In this document: positions 33,583 to 45,379 of the stretch, in pieces
How positions within the stretch are numbered: the stretch's first letter is position 1
Layout of the letters: each line of letters opens with the position of its first letter
Source of the DNA: Candolleomyces eurysporus
Taxonomy: Eukaryota; Basidiomycota; Agaricomycetes; Agaricales; Psathyrellaceae
Direction of reading: 5' to 3'
Length of the DNA stretch: 64,000 bases
NCBI GenBank assembly: GCA_027579435.1
Contig: JANBPK010000772.1
Coordinates: forward strand, 124,001 to 188,000
The notes under the pieces: generated by a model
The model's input: the letters and a program-made list of their open reading frames with translations, nothing else
Database searches by the model: none
Told to the model about the DNA's origin: nothing
Position numbers and translations under genes: made by a program

Positions 33583-33970
33583 CTAAATAAACCTGTATTA
33601 ATTATACGGATCTTCCGAGATGTACCGGTGTACTCTATATTCTATCGGGCCTTGGGTTAGCTAGACAGTTATGCGGTTATTCGAACGTCACCATGTACTC
33701 ACAAGATTGAATTTACGCCATTCTCTATGCACCTACATACTTCCCGTGTTAGCACGCGGTTGAACAGACTTCTTGGGAAAGCTAACCTCGATCCGCAGAC
33801 AATGAATGCAATAACATGATCTAGATGGAAGTCCTTCCAGTTCCGACTTCAGTGCGGTGATGCGAAAGGAACTTCAGATGGGAACGAGGGGTTCCTAAAG
33901 GCCAGCTGGAACCTGGACAAGGATATCAGTAGGTTCTCAGTTGCCAATGAATGTACTGCACGCCGGGGAC
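33583..33970. other. Spacer between convergent F-box genes
   Basis: 388 bases between the 3' ends of a plus- and a minus-strand F-box gene. No coding sequence or clear terminator structure recognised. Confidence 0.4.
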
Positions 33971-35513
33971 TCACAAATTGACAAAAGCGCGGTGCCCCTG
34001 TCCATTTTGCCAATCATCATGTGCTGAAACGGACAGTCTTTGACTGGAGGTACTTGGCTTTGCTGAGACGGCGACAGAGGCCACAGAAGCGTTAGGCAGC
34101 TCCCGAGCCAAAGCGATTGCACGTTCGTGTTGTGCTGAGTCTGGGGCCGAATCCTCGACTTGGGTTTCCAGAAACTTGACAACGCGCTCCCATTTCCCGT
34201 ACTTCTTCGCCATAACGGCACCGTACAGCCAGGCTGCACCATCACGCTTTTGTGGGTCCGGAATCCAGATATTGTCAAAAGTGCGATGCCACGTCAACAT
34301 ACCAGAATCTGATGCACCCGTATTGATTTCAATATGGGATATAGAAGCAGGTAGTGCAGGAGAACGTACGTGGTAGGATGATCTGTTGGAGGGATGGGCA
34401 AGCGTCACCCCATGATGCGACAGTCTCAAAGTCATCGTCTAGGTCACATTCGATGGCGCCCATCTTCCAGGTGTCGACGCAATGAAGCATCAGTCGCTGA
34501 AGGTGCTTGAATCTGGAAAGGTAAATTTTTATCGTGTTAAGATATTCCTATGCAGAAGGCAAGGTAAATAGACGTCAATAGAAAGGCAGATGCTTTAAAT
34601 TCACCTTCGTTGGGCGAGAATCTACCACAAGTAAATTCGCCAGGTTGAATACATAAATATCCGGAAGACAGGCGGAGACGAGGTCGAAAAGATCTAAGTT
34701 CCAACCTCTCCTCTGGCAGCTTAGTAGCCGAAGATTACCACCTCCTTGCATGAGCTGGAGGGGCTGAATGGCGAGCTGAGGTTGCTGGTCGATCGCGTTC
34801 CACGCAACAAATGCAGCATGTAGCTTGACCGTTCGTGGGTTAAGCACGCACACGGCTTGAGCATTTCCAAGGAAATATTCCAATGACGGAATGTCAATCT
34901 TGGGCAGGGATCCTGTGGAAGTGAGTGCGGTATTCTCGAGCAGCGAGAGCTGGATATAGGAAAGTGAAGGGTGGCGGTTCAGAAAATGTATAAGAGGTAA
35001 ACTGAGCGTCAGCTCGCACTCAAAACGTTCGAGTGTAAGAAAGGTGCGACAATGCTGGAGAACGTGGGTAACGAGACGGTGATCCGGGGTTCTAATACTA
35101 AGACGACGAAGGGAAGTGTCGGAAACGGCACGGAGAGCCCTAAGAACGAGATTGTAGAAATTGCTGAGGTAGAACACTGAATTGATGGACCTGGGGGATA
35201 CCAGAAAGGATAAATGAATCACTTGTGCTATCGTGATAGCGATAGAAAGGACTTACGGGTACTGTAACGAAAGGGAACGGACCGCTGATGCAGCATCCGG
35301 CCTTGCGGCCAGTGTGCGACAGCAAACAATTACAGCATGGATGGTGTTAAGAGAAATATCGCGATAGAGAGGTCCAATAGCCAGAGAATGGAACAATTTA
35401 GAGACGTGGCAGAGAGAAAGCAAGTTAGACTTCGAAGATGTGAAAATGCAGCGCTCAATGAGCTCCGGTGGGAGGTCAAGAATGCTGAGGGACGAAGGCT
35501 CGCTGTCTAACAT
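33971..35513 (-). CDS. F-box protein
   Basis: Four exons on the minus strand: 35513-35257, 35190-34605, 34547-34370, 34308-33971 (1359 bases, 452 residues). The start is 'MLDSEPSSLSILDLPPELIE'; the F-box continues 'CIFTSSKSNLLSLCHVSKLF'. The middle is leucine-rich ('LVLRALRAVSDTSLRRLSI', 'SLSYIQLSLLENTAL'). The late exon 'TIKIYLSRFKHLQRLMLHC' and the closing 'DNIWIPDPQKRDGAAWLYG' are patterns recalled from other basidiomycete F-box proteins. It lies convergent with the neighbouring F-box gene, so the two probably did not arise by simple tandem duplication. Confidence 0.84.
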
Positions 35514-38500
35514 CAAGTGGGGGTGGTGGGAGTGACGAACAAGGATGCAGCACACCGGGGCTAGCGTTATGTAGACAATGGGTGCCCTTGAATANTTTCG
35601 ATCACAGGGGACCAATGGGGGAGGAAACTGAATCACGCCACAGGAGTATCCGAGATGCACACCTCAGAATTAAGCTCACTGGCCGATACAGACTTCCACG
35701 GGATGTGATCCTGCCTGGAAGAACTGGGGTATAAAATGGTTCGTGGCGTTCAGAATCACCTCGTTATAAGAGTCTAAGCACAGTTACGAGGCTAACCTAA
35801 ACAGGCGATTCAAATGGATTTCCATCATGACAGGAGGATGGCAGGTCACAACACCGTGTAGTTCAGGGCCAACTCTAATTTCCCGTCGGTCCACGGGCCG
35901 AACAGCTGAATAGAAATTGAGGACCATATCCTCAAGAATTGGGGCAAGTTCATCAGACAGACTTGGCTTGAATCCTTGCTCAAAATTCCGTCTGTTTCGC
36001 GCGGAAATTCAGTGTTTAGAGCGACTTTTTGGTCGTCATCTTGAGGCTCCTCGAAAATGTCTGTTACTTATCTCAGTTGCGCTCAGGTTCGTTCCTGGTG
36101 TCTTTTGTGTTAGGTGTCCACGATTGAAAGTGAAACGAGACTGTTGGCACTCAGGCTTTGAAGCTACCTACGTATTTATGAAGGTACGGAAGAGGAATTG
36201 CACCCGAGAATCATAACGGACGCAATGTTTGTCAGTGTTATAGTCAAGGGCCTTCGCCCCTGCCGCGGGAGCGGCTCCCATAAGCGGGACTTGTGTTTGT
36301 GAAATTCATCTCTCAAATCCCTTTAATCTTTGGCTCTCTTGTTAGGAATACTTTAAGGAGTTCACCGCAAAATTGTCACCGAGTTATTGACTCAGATCGA
36401 TTCTGGGTTTCCCCAAGGAGCTTCAATTACAAATTTTAGTCAATAACAGAACGGTTAATAGCAAGATGAGTGAAATTTGTGTAAGTGATTCGTCGACGTA
36501 AAGAATTGTAGAAAAAGGCTGTGCTCTACAAACCCCAGTCTGCTGTCAAGCCTTTCTCTGCCTGTATTCGAGCGGGGGGCTCTATTGCGATGGCCGCAAC
36601 ATCAACTGTGGAGGGCAGAGGAACCAAGTCTCGCAGAATGGGGAAGGTAATATTAATCGACTATCAGTCGCGGTGAGGTGGTACTGGATGTCGCTGCCGA
36701 CTTGAGGGTGAGGTGCTCAACTTTGAGCGTACTCGCTGGTCTCACCTCCATCATCTTCATTGTCAAGAGACGTGGGCAACCAGCCTGGGAATGGAGGCGT
36801 TGGAGAACGTCGTCGATGATATTAGCTTAAATTGAGAGTCATCACTAGCGCCTTCCGCTCTGGAGAATCGACGATTTTGAGGACCGTCTCGCACAGATCA
36901 ATCGAGCAATCAATAAATCAACTCGATTTTTGAACAGTTGATCCTTCCCGTTTTACTTCTTCCCAGCAGCAGGTCTAATCTTCGACACGTCGAGCCTGCT
37001 CTGAGATGGTTCCGGTGTGCCGTCGCCTGCCCCTTCCGCGGTGACGCTCGAATCTCACCTCCAGCATCTGTGAACTCTAAGGCGGAGATTCTGGCCGGAG
37101 AGTCGTCAATCATCTAATCGATACTAGCCTCCTGTCAAATGTCGTGATGAACTGGAGAGTCTCTTGAGTGGGAGCACTCCTTCGCATGCTTGTTGACCCG
37201 GTCGGCTCCAACCTTTCCCTTCCGCGGGTAGCTCCAGTCAGGTACGATACATGTCCAGTACGTTTTGCCTTCAACATGGAAGGCTACTTCATGCAGAAGC
37301 GCATCCTTGAGCCTGCCGGCATTGCAATTTCGCATAGAGTTGGCCGCAGACGCCGAGCTTGAGCGCTTTAGCCGGGCTCCGACAGATCCAACTTTATCTG
37401 CACGAGAACACTTCGATTCAGGTGTTGCGGGATTTGAAATTGGATATGAGATGAACATTACTGTATGCATCGACCCTGAAATTCTTGTATACTCTCTTCG
37501 AGCCAGTTATTATGTCACCGGCCCACTCTACAATGGCACTGTTCCCGGATTCTGCGTAAGGTAGGTCTTCAAAACGTCGTGGGTAGAGAATAGTGGCCTT
37601 CCTCGCTCATTGGTTAGAACAGTTCCATCGCTCGTTACCTCTATGCCTACCCAAACAATCACCAAATGCTCGGAGAGCGCTGGCCCTTCATCACCTGTTT
37701 TCCCCAGAAGTTCATAAAGATTGAAGTTGATGAACTTGGCGTATTTAAACACTTCTATGGGTTTCCTGGCAGATCGCGTGGTAGATGAGAAACGAGGAGC
37801 TCCATTCTATCTGTCATTTCTGAGATACCTGGTAAGAGCGAGGTACAGGCTTTCCCAGATTCAGACATTGCTGTAGTCTCGTGTAGATATACGCTCTCGG
37901 TAATCACGGATACGGCCACACATATACACACACCGAGCGCTGATCAACACGGAAGCAGCCTCGTCTTCCAGAGATGATCGCAATCCATAGTAGATGTAAA
38001 TAATTTCACCACAGCCTATTTCTTGTCCGAAGGAACTAGGAAAATTCTTGGAAATTACACAATATTCATTGGCCTTGTTATTGAACGTGTATGGTCCATA
38101 GTGAGAGTTTATTTAGGGTTTCGGAGGTCTCAACAGCCTAGAAGGTCTAAGCGGGCCTCATTTCAAATAGAAGCCAAAAGATTTGAAAATCGCTCCATGC
38201 CTCAAGGTCCGATCTAGCTCCGTGCGTATCACTTCATTTTCGACTTTTGAATTGTCTCCTTCACAGGTATCTATTTGGGGTCCCTGTCACATCCGCGTGA
38301 GTGACGAGAATGACGATTGTCGGGAACGCTCTTGATTCGCTCATTAGTGTCTCTTACGAACTTATTTGTAGTGGGGTCGATGCAGCCCCCTGATTTAAAG
38401 GAGCCAGAGGTAAACTTCATTCTCTGCCCTTCGTCACTCTTAAACACCCTCTAAAGTCCTGGTTCCTAGTCAGTACCGCTTTGTGCATGCGACGATCATG

Positions 38501-38565
38501 TTCACCCGGGTTTGTGGTTTTAATCTTTTGTCGCCGAAGGTACTCATCCGAAGGTCTCGCAGACA
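35514..38565. other. Gene-poor, unresolved region
   Basis: About 3 kb with no confident gene. A TATAAAA lies at 35730-35736 on the plus strand. Minus frames at 37135-37470 and 37528-37752 and an overlapping plus frame at 37265-37564 all look partly coding. The minus frame has a Cys/His-type stretch ('YWTCIVPDW' ... 'DRVNKHAKECSHS') reminiscent of a degenerate BED-type finger from a hAT element. The plus frame can be spliced (donor near 37555, acceptor near 37618) into an exon containing 'RYLYAYPNNHQMLGERWPF'. The strand cannot be decided here. N at 35595. Confidence 0.35.
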
Positions 38566-39843
38566 TTGATTCTCCTCTGGACCGAGCAGATATTGAGTAC
38601 TTTTCTTCCTCCAGACATCGCGAGAGGAGGAATCCCTAAACTGGCCATTGACACTGACGTCACCCAATCACCCATCCTTCAAACGTTAGTATCTATTTTT
38701 GCACCACTTTCGACTGGACTCATCGTTCGTAGTGCAAGCAATTCTCGTAGCTCTGAAAGTCCAGGACATACATACTTACGAGTAGTTCAAGGACATGCCC
38801 CTAGGGAAGTCTATGACGCTGGATACGCTAATGCACCCTTGCGACTCAGGATTGCTTCTGGGGGTGCTGGGGAGAGCGGGTTGATTGCCGCCTGGGCGGG
38901 GCCTTTTATCCACTATATGGTGGAAGAACGTCAGTACGAACCTTTCTCGGTACGCCCTCCTTGTGTAAGAGCCGATTTCCACCTTTGCTGATGAGGTCAC
39001 AGATAGGATGGTATCTGGGTGACACCACCGAAAGTTTGGCGTATCTCGAGGCCGGGGCTGTGGACGTTGCCATTACATATAATGAGGCTGCGGAGAATCA
39101 ATCCATTGCGACAGGTGCTGCGACTCGGAGTGTGTATGGCTTTCGGGTAGGGAATTAAAATCGCTCTCCTACCCGTTTTCAAGACTTACTCAAGCGATTC
39201 CTTCCCTGCAGGATCATTTTGTGCTCGTCGGGCCCAAGAGCAACCCTGCCGGACTCAAGCCGGAGGACGATATCCTCATGATGTTCCGTAAAATCGTCAT
39301 TCAGGGAAATGCAGACTCGTTGGTACGTTTTCGCGGTTAACTATGAACGTATGGGCGAACATCCTTTCAACCGACATCTTGCAGAATCCACCGGACCCAA
39401 CGGTCCGTCCACCAGCACGATTCCTTTCACGATTCGACAAGAGTGCGACGAACATCAAGGAGAGCGAACTTTTCATCAAAATAGGCCAAGTGCCTTGGGG
39501 TCTGTCCTATTCGACCTGGTACCATCAATACCCTCAATACCCGCAAGATGCCCTCCAGGCCGCTGCCCTCTTATCCGAATATACCCTCACTGCTCCTTAC
39601 GCTCTGCTCGCGTCTCCTTCAGACACCGCGAAGAATCTGGAGATCTTTAAAGCTGGCGGTGATGGCCCTGATGACCTGTTGTTGAACCCAGCACATGTTT
39701 TGCTGGGTGCGAAGGCCAACCCGGAGGACATAGCAGTCGGAATGGCCTTTCTGGATTGGGTGAATGAAGGGCTAGGGGGGAGAAAAGTTGTGAAAGAATT
39801 CAAGAAGAATGGACAAGTGTTGTATACTGAACCTCCGTTGTAA
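38566..39843 (+). CDS. Extracellular PBP-like (tungstate/molybdate-binding-type) protein, 5' end unresolved
   Basis: Homology is clear from about 38806: exons ...-38949, 39003-39146, 39212-39322, 39385-39843. Landmarks: 'REVYDAGYANAPLRLRIASG', 'GGAGESGLIAAWAGPFIHYM', 'GWYLGDTTESLAYLEAGAVD', 'VAITYNEAAENQS', 'DHFVLVGPKSNPAGL', 'ARFLSRFDKSATNIKESEL', 'QVPWGLSYSTWYHQYP', 'LLNPAHVLLGAK', ending 'FKKNGQVLYTEPPL'. This is the fungal family related to bacterial TupA-type periplasmic binding proteins, normally secreted. The frame opens upstream to 38566 with TTG and no Met, and no signal peptide was found, so a first exon lies further upstream or is lost. Ligand and role are inferred from the family. 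Confidence 0.82.
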
Positions 39844-39999
39844 TAATAGCAGATGAAGTCGCCTTTGATGTAACATATCTTGACCCCGAGCTGAAGAAAA
39901 GCCAGGCGAATGCAATTGAATATACATTATATTACAGACGGTGCTTAGAAACGTAAGAAACGATAAGAGGCAGTGGCGACTCGAGGCATAACGGGTCAT

Positions 40000-42246
40000 T
40001 TACAAAGACAGCTTCTCCCAGTCCCTCGGAGTAACGCCAATCTTCGTTGTAAAAGTTTCAAATGTAAGGATGCCGTTATACGTGGCATAGTCATACTTTG
40101 CCTTATCTTCCGGCTTCTTGACTTTCCGGGCAGCATAGCGAGCATCGTCGAACAAGTCCCGAAGAGGTTCGACCCATTCACGAATCACATCCGCCCACTC
40201 TGGTCGAGCTTGCTTATATACATCTTCAGCATAGTTGGGCATCGAAAAGAAGTTATTCTTCACGGATGCGCTGATGTCGTTGGTTGGGCCATTCCAATCA
40301 GCGACCTTCGGCTTAGGGTCTTCCCTTTCCTGGTTTTGAAGATCATAGTGAAGGGCGGCCCAAACCAGAAGATACACGAAGGACTCGAGTTCGTGTCGGA
40401 AATAATGTTCCTGCCCACCCTCGGAGGTGAGAAGATCGGTCGCCATGAACGGAAGGGTTCCAGTGCGATGATGCGCCCCCGAGCGAATGGTCAGCCCGTT
40501 CTCGTCGATGTACGAGGCCATATCCCAGTCGTTGAGGACTCCCTTCACGTCGCCGTTAGGGTCCCTGTAGAACATAAGATTGTTTTCGCTGAGGTCCCGA
40601 TGTAGCACCTTGCCCTGCTTCCAGGCCGCGTGGTGACCTAACAAAATCGATAATGAGGAACTGACATGAACGCCAAGAACGACGTACTTACATTCCAGGC
40701 AATCGAGCCATATTTGTTTGAACTCTTCTACGGAGTCGGCCTCCCACAGGGGCTTGCAGAATCGAGAACAAAACGCTCGCAGTACACGTTCGTGGTAGTT
40801 GTCGTCGGTGAAGCCGAGGTCGAGTCTGGTCCAGGGTAAGTCGAGTTCTTGGGCGGTGAAGGTGGCATAGAATTCGAGCGTAGGGAGGTGGACATGGAGG
40901 GCGGAGGGCAGGGCCGACCTCAAATGTCGAACGAACTCGACTTCAGAGGGCCGCGTTCGCAAGGGCCAGCTGACCTTCAAAACGTGGTGGTCGCGAGAAT
41001 ACTTCTTGTTGGCGAAGGCCTTCTTGACCTGATAGACGCCAGTGGCACGCCCTATCAAGTCCCGAGGTTGGCTGATCACGGAATAGACTCTGAAGCAGTG
41101 AATAGCCTTTTCAGAATCGTCCTGACCGGAGAAACCTTCGATCTCAAAGTATGAGCCTTCAAGCTTGGCAACGGGCTGTTCAATTGCCTCTACGAGCTTG
41201 GGGTTTGGAGGGAATGAGGCGGGCCAAGCCCGGAGATGGGGATCGAAACCTGCTTGGCGACGGTCGCAGGTGTTGAGTCCGTAGAGAGCCAGGGCAAGCT
41301 TCGCGGGTTCGTCTTTGAAGTTGAAACGAGCAACACGGAGGGCGAGGATACGATCGAAGTAGAGGATTGTGATCTCGAAGTTGAAGATGACGAGGCAAAC
41401 AGTGAAGTAACGACTGGTAGAGCCCAGGCACTCGAGTGCGTACGAGGCAGTCTGCAAGTCGCTTTGCATAAGCCTTCGACGCTTGGATTCTGGCTTAGAT
41501 TCTGGCTCGCTTTCTTCGCCATCAGAAAGGCGCTTCAGAGACTTCAGTTCCTGCTTAGGCGCATCGTCGAGATGAACTGGCAGCGAAGCTATTCTCGCTG
41601 ATCGACTGGGCTGGGCTTTGGGAGCGCGGGGACGAGATTTAGAGTCTCCCGTAGACTTGCTGGAAGCTGCATGAGTGTCGGGCGCGCTCCGAGTGGCCTT
41701 TGGGTTCTCGTCCTCCTCGAGGATGGCTTCAAGCAAGGACTTTGACCGCTTGAATTCGTAGACGGTAAGGACCGTTGCCCATGTCGGTAACTTTGGAAGG
41801 ATGCCAAAGAATTTCAGCATGTCCGGCCTTTTACCCAGCTGACACTCTTCTAAGGATTTATTTCCCTTCTGGTCCCAGATTCCCTCGACAAACTGAGTAG
41901 ATGAGCATTTGAGTTCCTGTGCCACGCGCTTGAGGAGATCCGAGGTCAATTTGCGGAAAGGCTCATGCAGCTCGGCTTCGCGGCGGGCTCGACTGTACAC
42001 TCCGAGCCACTGTTTATCCAACTGCCAGGCCTTGCTCATGATACGCTGGGCTTGATTTTGGTCGACCGCCCATACATTGACCGCAAACTCGACGATGTCG
42101 ATGTTGTGGTGGCAATAACGCTCTATGTCAGAGCGAAGGAGGGTTCTCTCCCGAGAGACGATTTGAATGGCAGTGTTTCCAGCAGAGCACTTCTGGAGAG
42201 TGCCCATGTCAGAATCTAGTTTACGATGCTCATCAGGACTTGGCAT
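40000..42246 (-). CDS. FunK1-type protein kinase
   Basis: Two exons, 42246-40692 and 40637-40000 (2193 bases, 730 residues). FunK1 is a fungus-specific, multicellular-basidiomycete-expanded kinase family. The N-terminal half holds the FunK1 extension ('VNVWAVDQNQAQRIMSKAW'), a Lys/Ser-rich linker and a basic 'ESKRRRLM' patch. The kinase core shows 'HRDLSENNLMFYRD' (catalytic loop), 'GVLNDWDMASYID' (metal-binding position, DWD where DFG is usual) and 'TGTLPFMATDLL'. The 54-base intron (40638-40691) lies just before the catalytic loop and has no stop, so the unspliced frame is open too. The upstream frame extension begins with TTG, hence start at ATG 42246. Downstream genes do not suggest a target. 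Confidence 0.88.
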   Translation of the reverse strand: MPSPDEHRKLDSDMGTLQKCSAGNTAIQIVSRERTLLRSDIERYCHHNIDIVEFAVNVWAVDQNQAQRIMSKAWQLDKQWLGVYSRARREAELHEPFRKLTSDLLKRVAQELKCSSTQFVEGIWDQKGNKSLEECQLGKRPDMLKFFGILPKLPTWATVLTVYEFKRSKSLLEAILEEDENPKATRSAPDTHAASSKSTGDSKSRPRAPKAQPSRSARIASLPVHLDDAPKQELKSLKRLSDGEESEPESKPESKRRRLMQSDLQTASYALECLGSTSRYFTVCLVIFNFEITILYFDRILALRVARFNFKDEPAKLALALYGLNTCDRRQAGFDPHLRAWPASFPPNPKLVEAIEQPVAKLEGSYFEIEGFSGQDDSEKAIHCFRVYSVISQPRDLIGRATGVYQVKKAFANKKYSRDHHVLKVSWPLRTRPSEVEFVRHLRSALPSALHVHLPTLEFYATFTAQELDLPWTRLDLGFTDDNYHERVLRAFCSRFCKPLWEADSVEEFKQIWLDCLECKYVVLGVHVSSSLSILLGHHAAWKQGKVLHRDLSENNLMFYRDPNGDVKGVLNDWDMASYIDENGLTIRSGAHHRTGTLPFMATDLLTSEGGQEHYFRHELESFVYLLVWAALHYDLQNQEREDPKPKVADWNGPTNDISASVKNNFFSMPNYAEDVYKQARPEWADVIREWVEPLRDLFDDARYAARKVKKPEDKAKYDYATYNGILTFETFTTKIGVTPRDWEKLSL

Positions 42247-43020
42247 TCGCTGGGTGTATTCTACACACCTGTGGGTGATGAACGGCTGGAGAAGAATTAA
42301 GAAGTGCAAGAGGTACAAGATGAAGAGCACGGATGGTGATTGCAAGGCATGGCTAAGGAACGGACTTTTATTTTGTGGCAGTTGATGGTCCCGGTCCAAC
42401 AGCCCTGGTCGTCCAACAGACTAGGTCGTCAATGAACAACTGCCGTGTGACGTCGTTCATCGTGACAGAGCATCACATGTGATCGCGATCTATCACTGTC
42501 ACGCCCCGACTTTTGACCGGGCGCTTGGGGATTGCGATATGTGCAATCCACAAACCACAGTGAGACCGCTCTTCCGTCGTCCAGTCGAGTTTCGAGATTT
42601 GGGTGTCCGATTTAGGAGTGCCTCATCTTTTATTCTGGTACTCACAAGTATATTGTATCAACATATTTCTTTAGATACCCTGCGATGGCCTCCGGGCAGA
42701 CCTGGACGGCCTACCCAGGAGCAACTGAGTGACTGCGCCTTTTCGAGACGGAGTACACCTGCCGTGAAGCGAATGAATTCAAACACTAAGTGGAATATTC
42801 AGAGCATAAGCTACCCGAAGTTGAGCTATGTGACCTCAAGCGGACCGATGTGCATTATTTCCTGGTATAGTACAATATCGAAACAATCGACGAAACCTGA
42901 ACACTTTTCTCTGGATGATCTTCAAAGGAATCGTCGGAGCAAAATCTAATTACAAGCATACTCAAAAAAGACCGATTCTGCTATCTCCTCGATTAAACGC
43001 TGCATCATATTTGCTTGCCA
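42247..43020. other. Intergenic region
   Basis: About 770 bases between two minus-strand genes. Contains the kinase promoter. Short open frames only, none recognised. Confidence 0.4.
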
Positions 43021-43371
43021 TCACAACCAAGCGGGCCGCTCCTGCAATCCAATTGTTTGGAGATTTCCTTCAGAAAACGAGCGAAAGGAACTCACGTAGT
43101 CATCATCGAGGACGGGAATCGGAGAATTTCTGACGAGCTCACGAACATCTTCAGGGAGGTCATCAAAGACCTCCTTGATGGCGCAGAACAAGAAAAACGC
43201 ATCGTCCAGGGACCTCTTCGTCTGTTCGACCTCTTTAGGGGTCAAGTAGTTGGTACCGGGGTAATGGAGGCTGAACCATAGCTTGCAATACTCGATGAGG
43301 AGCTGGAAGACGTTGTCCTTGGTGAAAAGGCTCAGCGCGACGTTAGTGTCAAAGTCGTCGTCGGTCGTCAT
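43021..43371 (-). CDS. Small hypothetical protein, orphan
   Basis: Single frame of 116 residues from ATG 43371. Acidic N-terminus ('MTTDDDFDTNVALSLFTKD'), an aromatic central part ('LLIEYCKLWFSLHYPGTNYL') and an amphipathic, Asp/Glu-rich segment ('IKEVFDDLPEDVRELVRNS'). No signal peptide, membrane helix or known domain was seen. It could be a small soluble protein; it may have unseen exons. Called because the composition and intact ATG-to-stop frame look coding. Confidence 0.5.
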   Translation of the reverse strand: MTTDDDFDTNVALSLFTKDNVFQLLIEYCKLWFSLHYPGTNYLTPKEVEQTKRSLDDAFFLFCAIKEVFDDLPEDVRELVRNSPIPVLDDDYVSSFRSFSEGNLQTIGLQERPAWL

Positions 43372-44003
43372 CTCAGACCTTCAGGCTCCGTCACTATTTT
43401 TGAAGTGAGCGTAAGCACAAAGAGGCAACCCACCCGCAAGAATAGGAGTTGCGAGCTGGTGAGCTTGCCCTGCGTTCAAACTCCTGTCGAGACATTCAAA
43501 ATGACATAGAGGAATGGGCATGGAGTGGGGCGCACCATTGCGTGGCGTCGGAATAGTAAATTGAGGGAAAGGCGACCTGAGATGAGGAGAAATGGGGAAA
43601 TGGGAGAGAGGAATAAGGGGAGGACGTGGAGGTACAGCAATCTAAGGAACGATTGATTGCCCACTTTGCCCAAATCTTCGTTCACGTTTTTTTTTTCCAA
43701 GTTGTGGGATGGTGTACATAATACGAAGCCGAATTTAGTTGGGATTCTCAAACTATATTGGAGAGCTACGATCCTTCAAGCCTGACATCCGACGGCACTG
43801 GTGGTGGTCGAAACGCAGCCCACTGAATTTGGCATAGCTTTGTTTGTACAACAAAGAAAACTTCGCCCAAATCTCTGTTCACGATCTTACTACTTATCTT
43901 AGATTGCTGTAAGATGTCGGTGGCTGTGACATCATGGGTTATCGAAGCGGGCGAGCAACCCTTCTCAACTTGAACCCCCACAACCTTAACTGCACTTTCA
44001 AAC
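43372..44003. other. Intergenic region
   Basis: 630 bases between divergent genes. A 19-base word 'gcccaaatcttcgttcacg' (43668-43686) recurs with two changes at 43865-43883. No gene seen. Confidence 0.45.
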
Positions 44004-45379
44004 ATGAGTCTCTCGTTCCCCGTGGAGCTTGTCCTAGAGGTCGTGCAATATCTTCGCTTCGATCCGCCAGCGCTATGTTCTTTCTCTCTCGTTTCACAGC
44101 ATCTGGCCCAAGTTTGTCGCCAATACCTCTACCATCGCATCGAGCTCAAGAACGCGATTTCACTCCGCGATCGCTACAACCAACTCCTCGATAGCCTCGA
44201 AAAAAACCCGTCTTTGACAGGATATACTTCTGAACTCAGACTATACATGGGGTATGGATCTCAATATCTTCCCCAGATGACTACTGCCTCGAATTCCCCT
44301 CTCAGTATGCAGGTTGAAAGGGACTTTTGTCTCGCATTTGACGAGAAGCTTCCCCGTCTCTTGAACCTCTTCCACAAGATAGAAAAGTTGACCCTCACAT
44401 GCCAACGACACGCGACAATCGACTACATCACAGAGTCAGTCGAGCCGCCATTCGCCAGGCTCTTCTCACTGGAAACCCTGCGAGAGGTCTCGATCGAGAA
44501 TGTTCCCATGTTCCCTGTGGCGCTTCTCCAGTACGCCCCCCACATAACCTATTTGCACCTCTCCTCGGTAAGCCTTGATCCGACGAGGGTGTTCAAATTG
44601 GGTCCTCCTCTTCCTACGTCCGGTTACCTCGACTCGCCTTTCTACCTGTCCCTTTCCACCTGCCGTTCCGATCCTGTTTATGTGTTGACCGAACTCCTTC
44701 GAAATGGGGGACGTTTGTCTCACTTTTGTAGACGGATCAACAAGCTGTTCCTTAAACCTCGCGAAGGGAAACTGAGCGACATCCAGCCGTACCTCAGATT
44801 CATGGAAACACTCAGCTTGGTCCAGAAAATTGGTGGTGCAACCCCGCCCTTGAAAGACCTTACGCTTGCTCTCGGTGAGTCCTTCGCTCTTTTCATCTCA
44901 ATCGTTGAATCGTTGACCAGTATCTCCCGTTAGATGCTGCTGATGTCGAGTACGAAAAGTTGGGGCCCTTCTTACCGACAACGATCACTTCCTTTCTTCT
45001 CGACGTCTCCGTCGCGGGGTGGACTTTCGAGAAATACGGGCCCGAAGCCGAATCCTTTTTCAGCAAACTCCCCAAGCCATGGCACCATCTCCGCACCTTT
45101 GACTTTAGGCTGCATGCGTCTTCGATGGAGGCGACAGAGTCAACGGTACCCAGGCTCATCTCTGTCCTCGACACACGGCTTTCGTCGCGAGACTTCCCTG
45201 CACTCGAAGAATGCCAGTGCACGATCGTGTTTGATCAGTCGTGGTTGAAAAACGACGACACCGCTGCCAAGATCGGGATGGACGGGGTTGGTGAGTTGTA
45301 TCAAGCGAGCCTAGAGAGTTGGTTTTCGTCGCTGCATAACACAAATCGCTTAGTTGTCACCTGGGAGCTCAGTGACTAG
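44004..45379 (+). CDS. F-box protein
   Basis: Two exons, 44004-44874 and 44934-45379 (1317 bases, 438 residues), with a GTGAGT...TAG intron. The F-box is at the extreme N-terminus: 'MSLSFPVELVLEVVQYLRFD' and 'CSFSLVSQHLAQVCRQYLYH'. The remainder is leucine-rich ('LPRLLNLFHKIEKLTL', 'LLQYAPHITYLHLSSVSL'). The second exon contains 'LLDVSVAGWTFEKYGPEAE' and ends 'NTNRLVVTWELSD'. It differs from the other F-box genes of this window in sequence outside the F-box, so it belongs to another subfamily. Probable SCF adaptor. Confidence 0.85.

Noticed and set aside
39960..42399. Extending the FunK1 kinase to 42399 with an N-terminal hydrophobic segment
   Set aside because: The extension begins with TTG, has no ATG before 42246, and FunK1 proteins lack such a segment.
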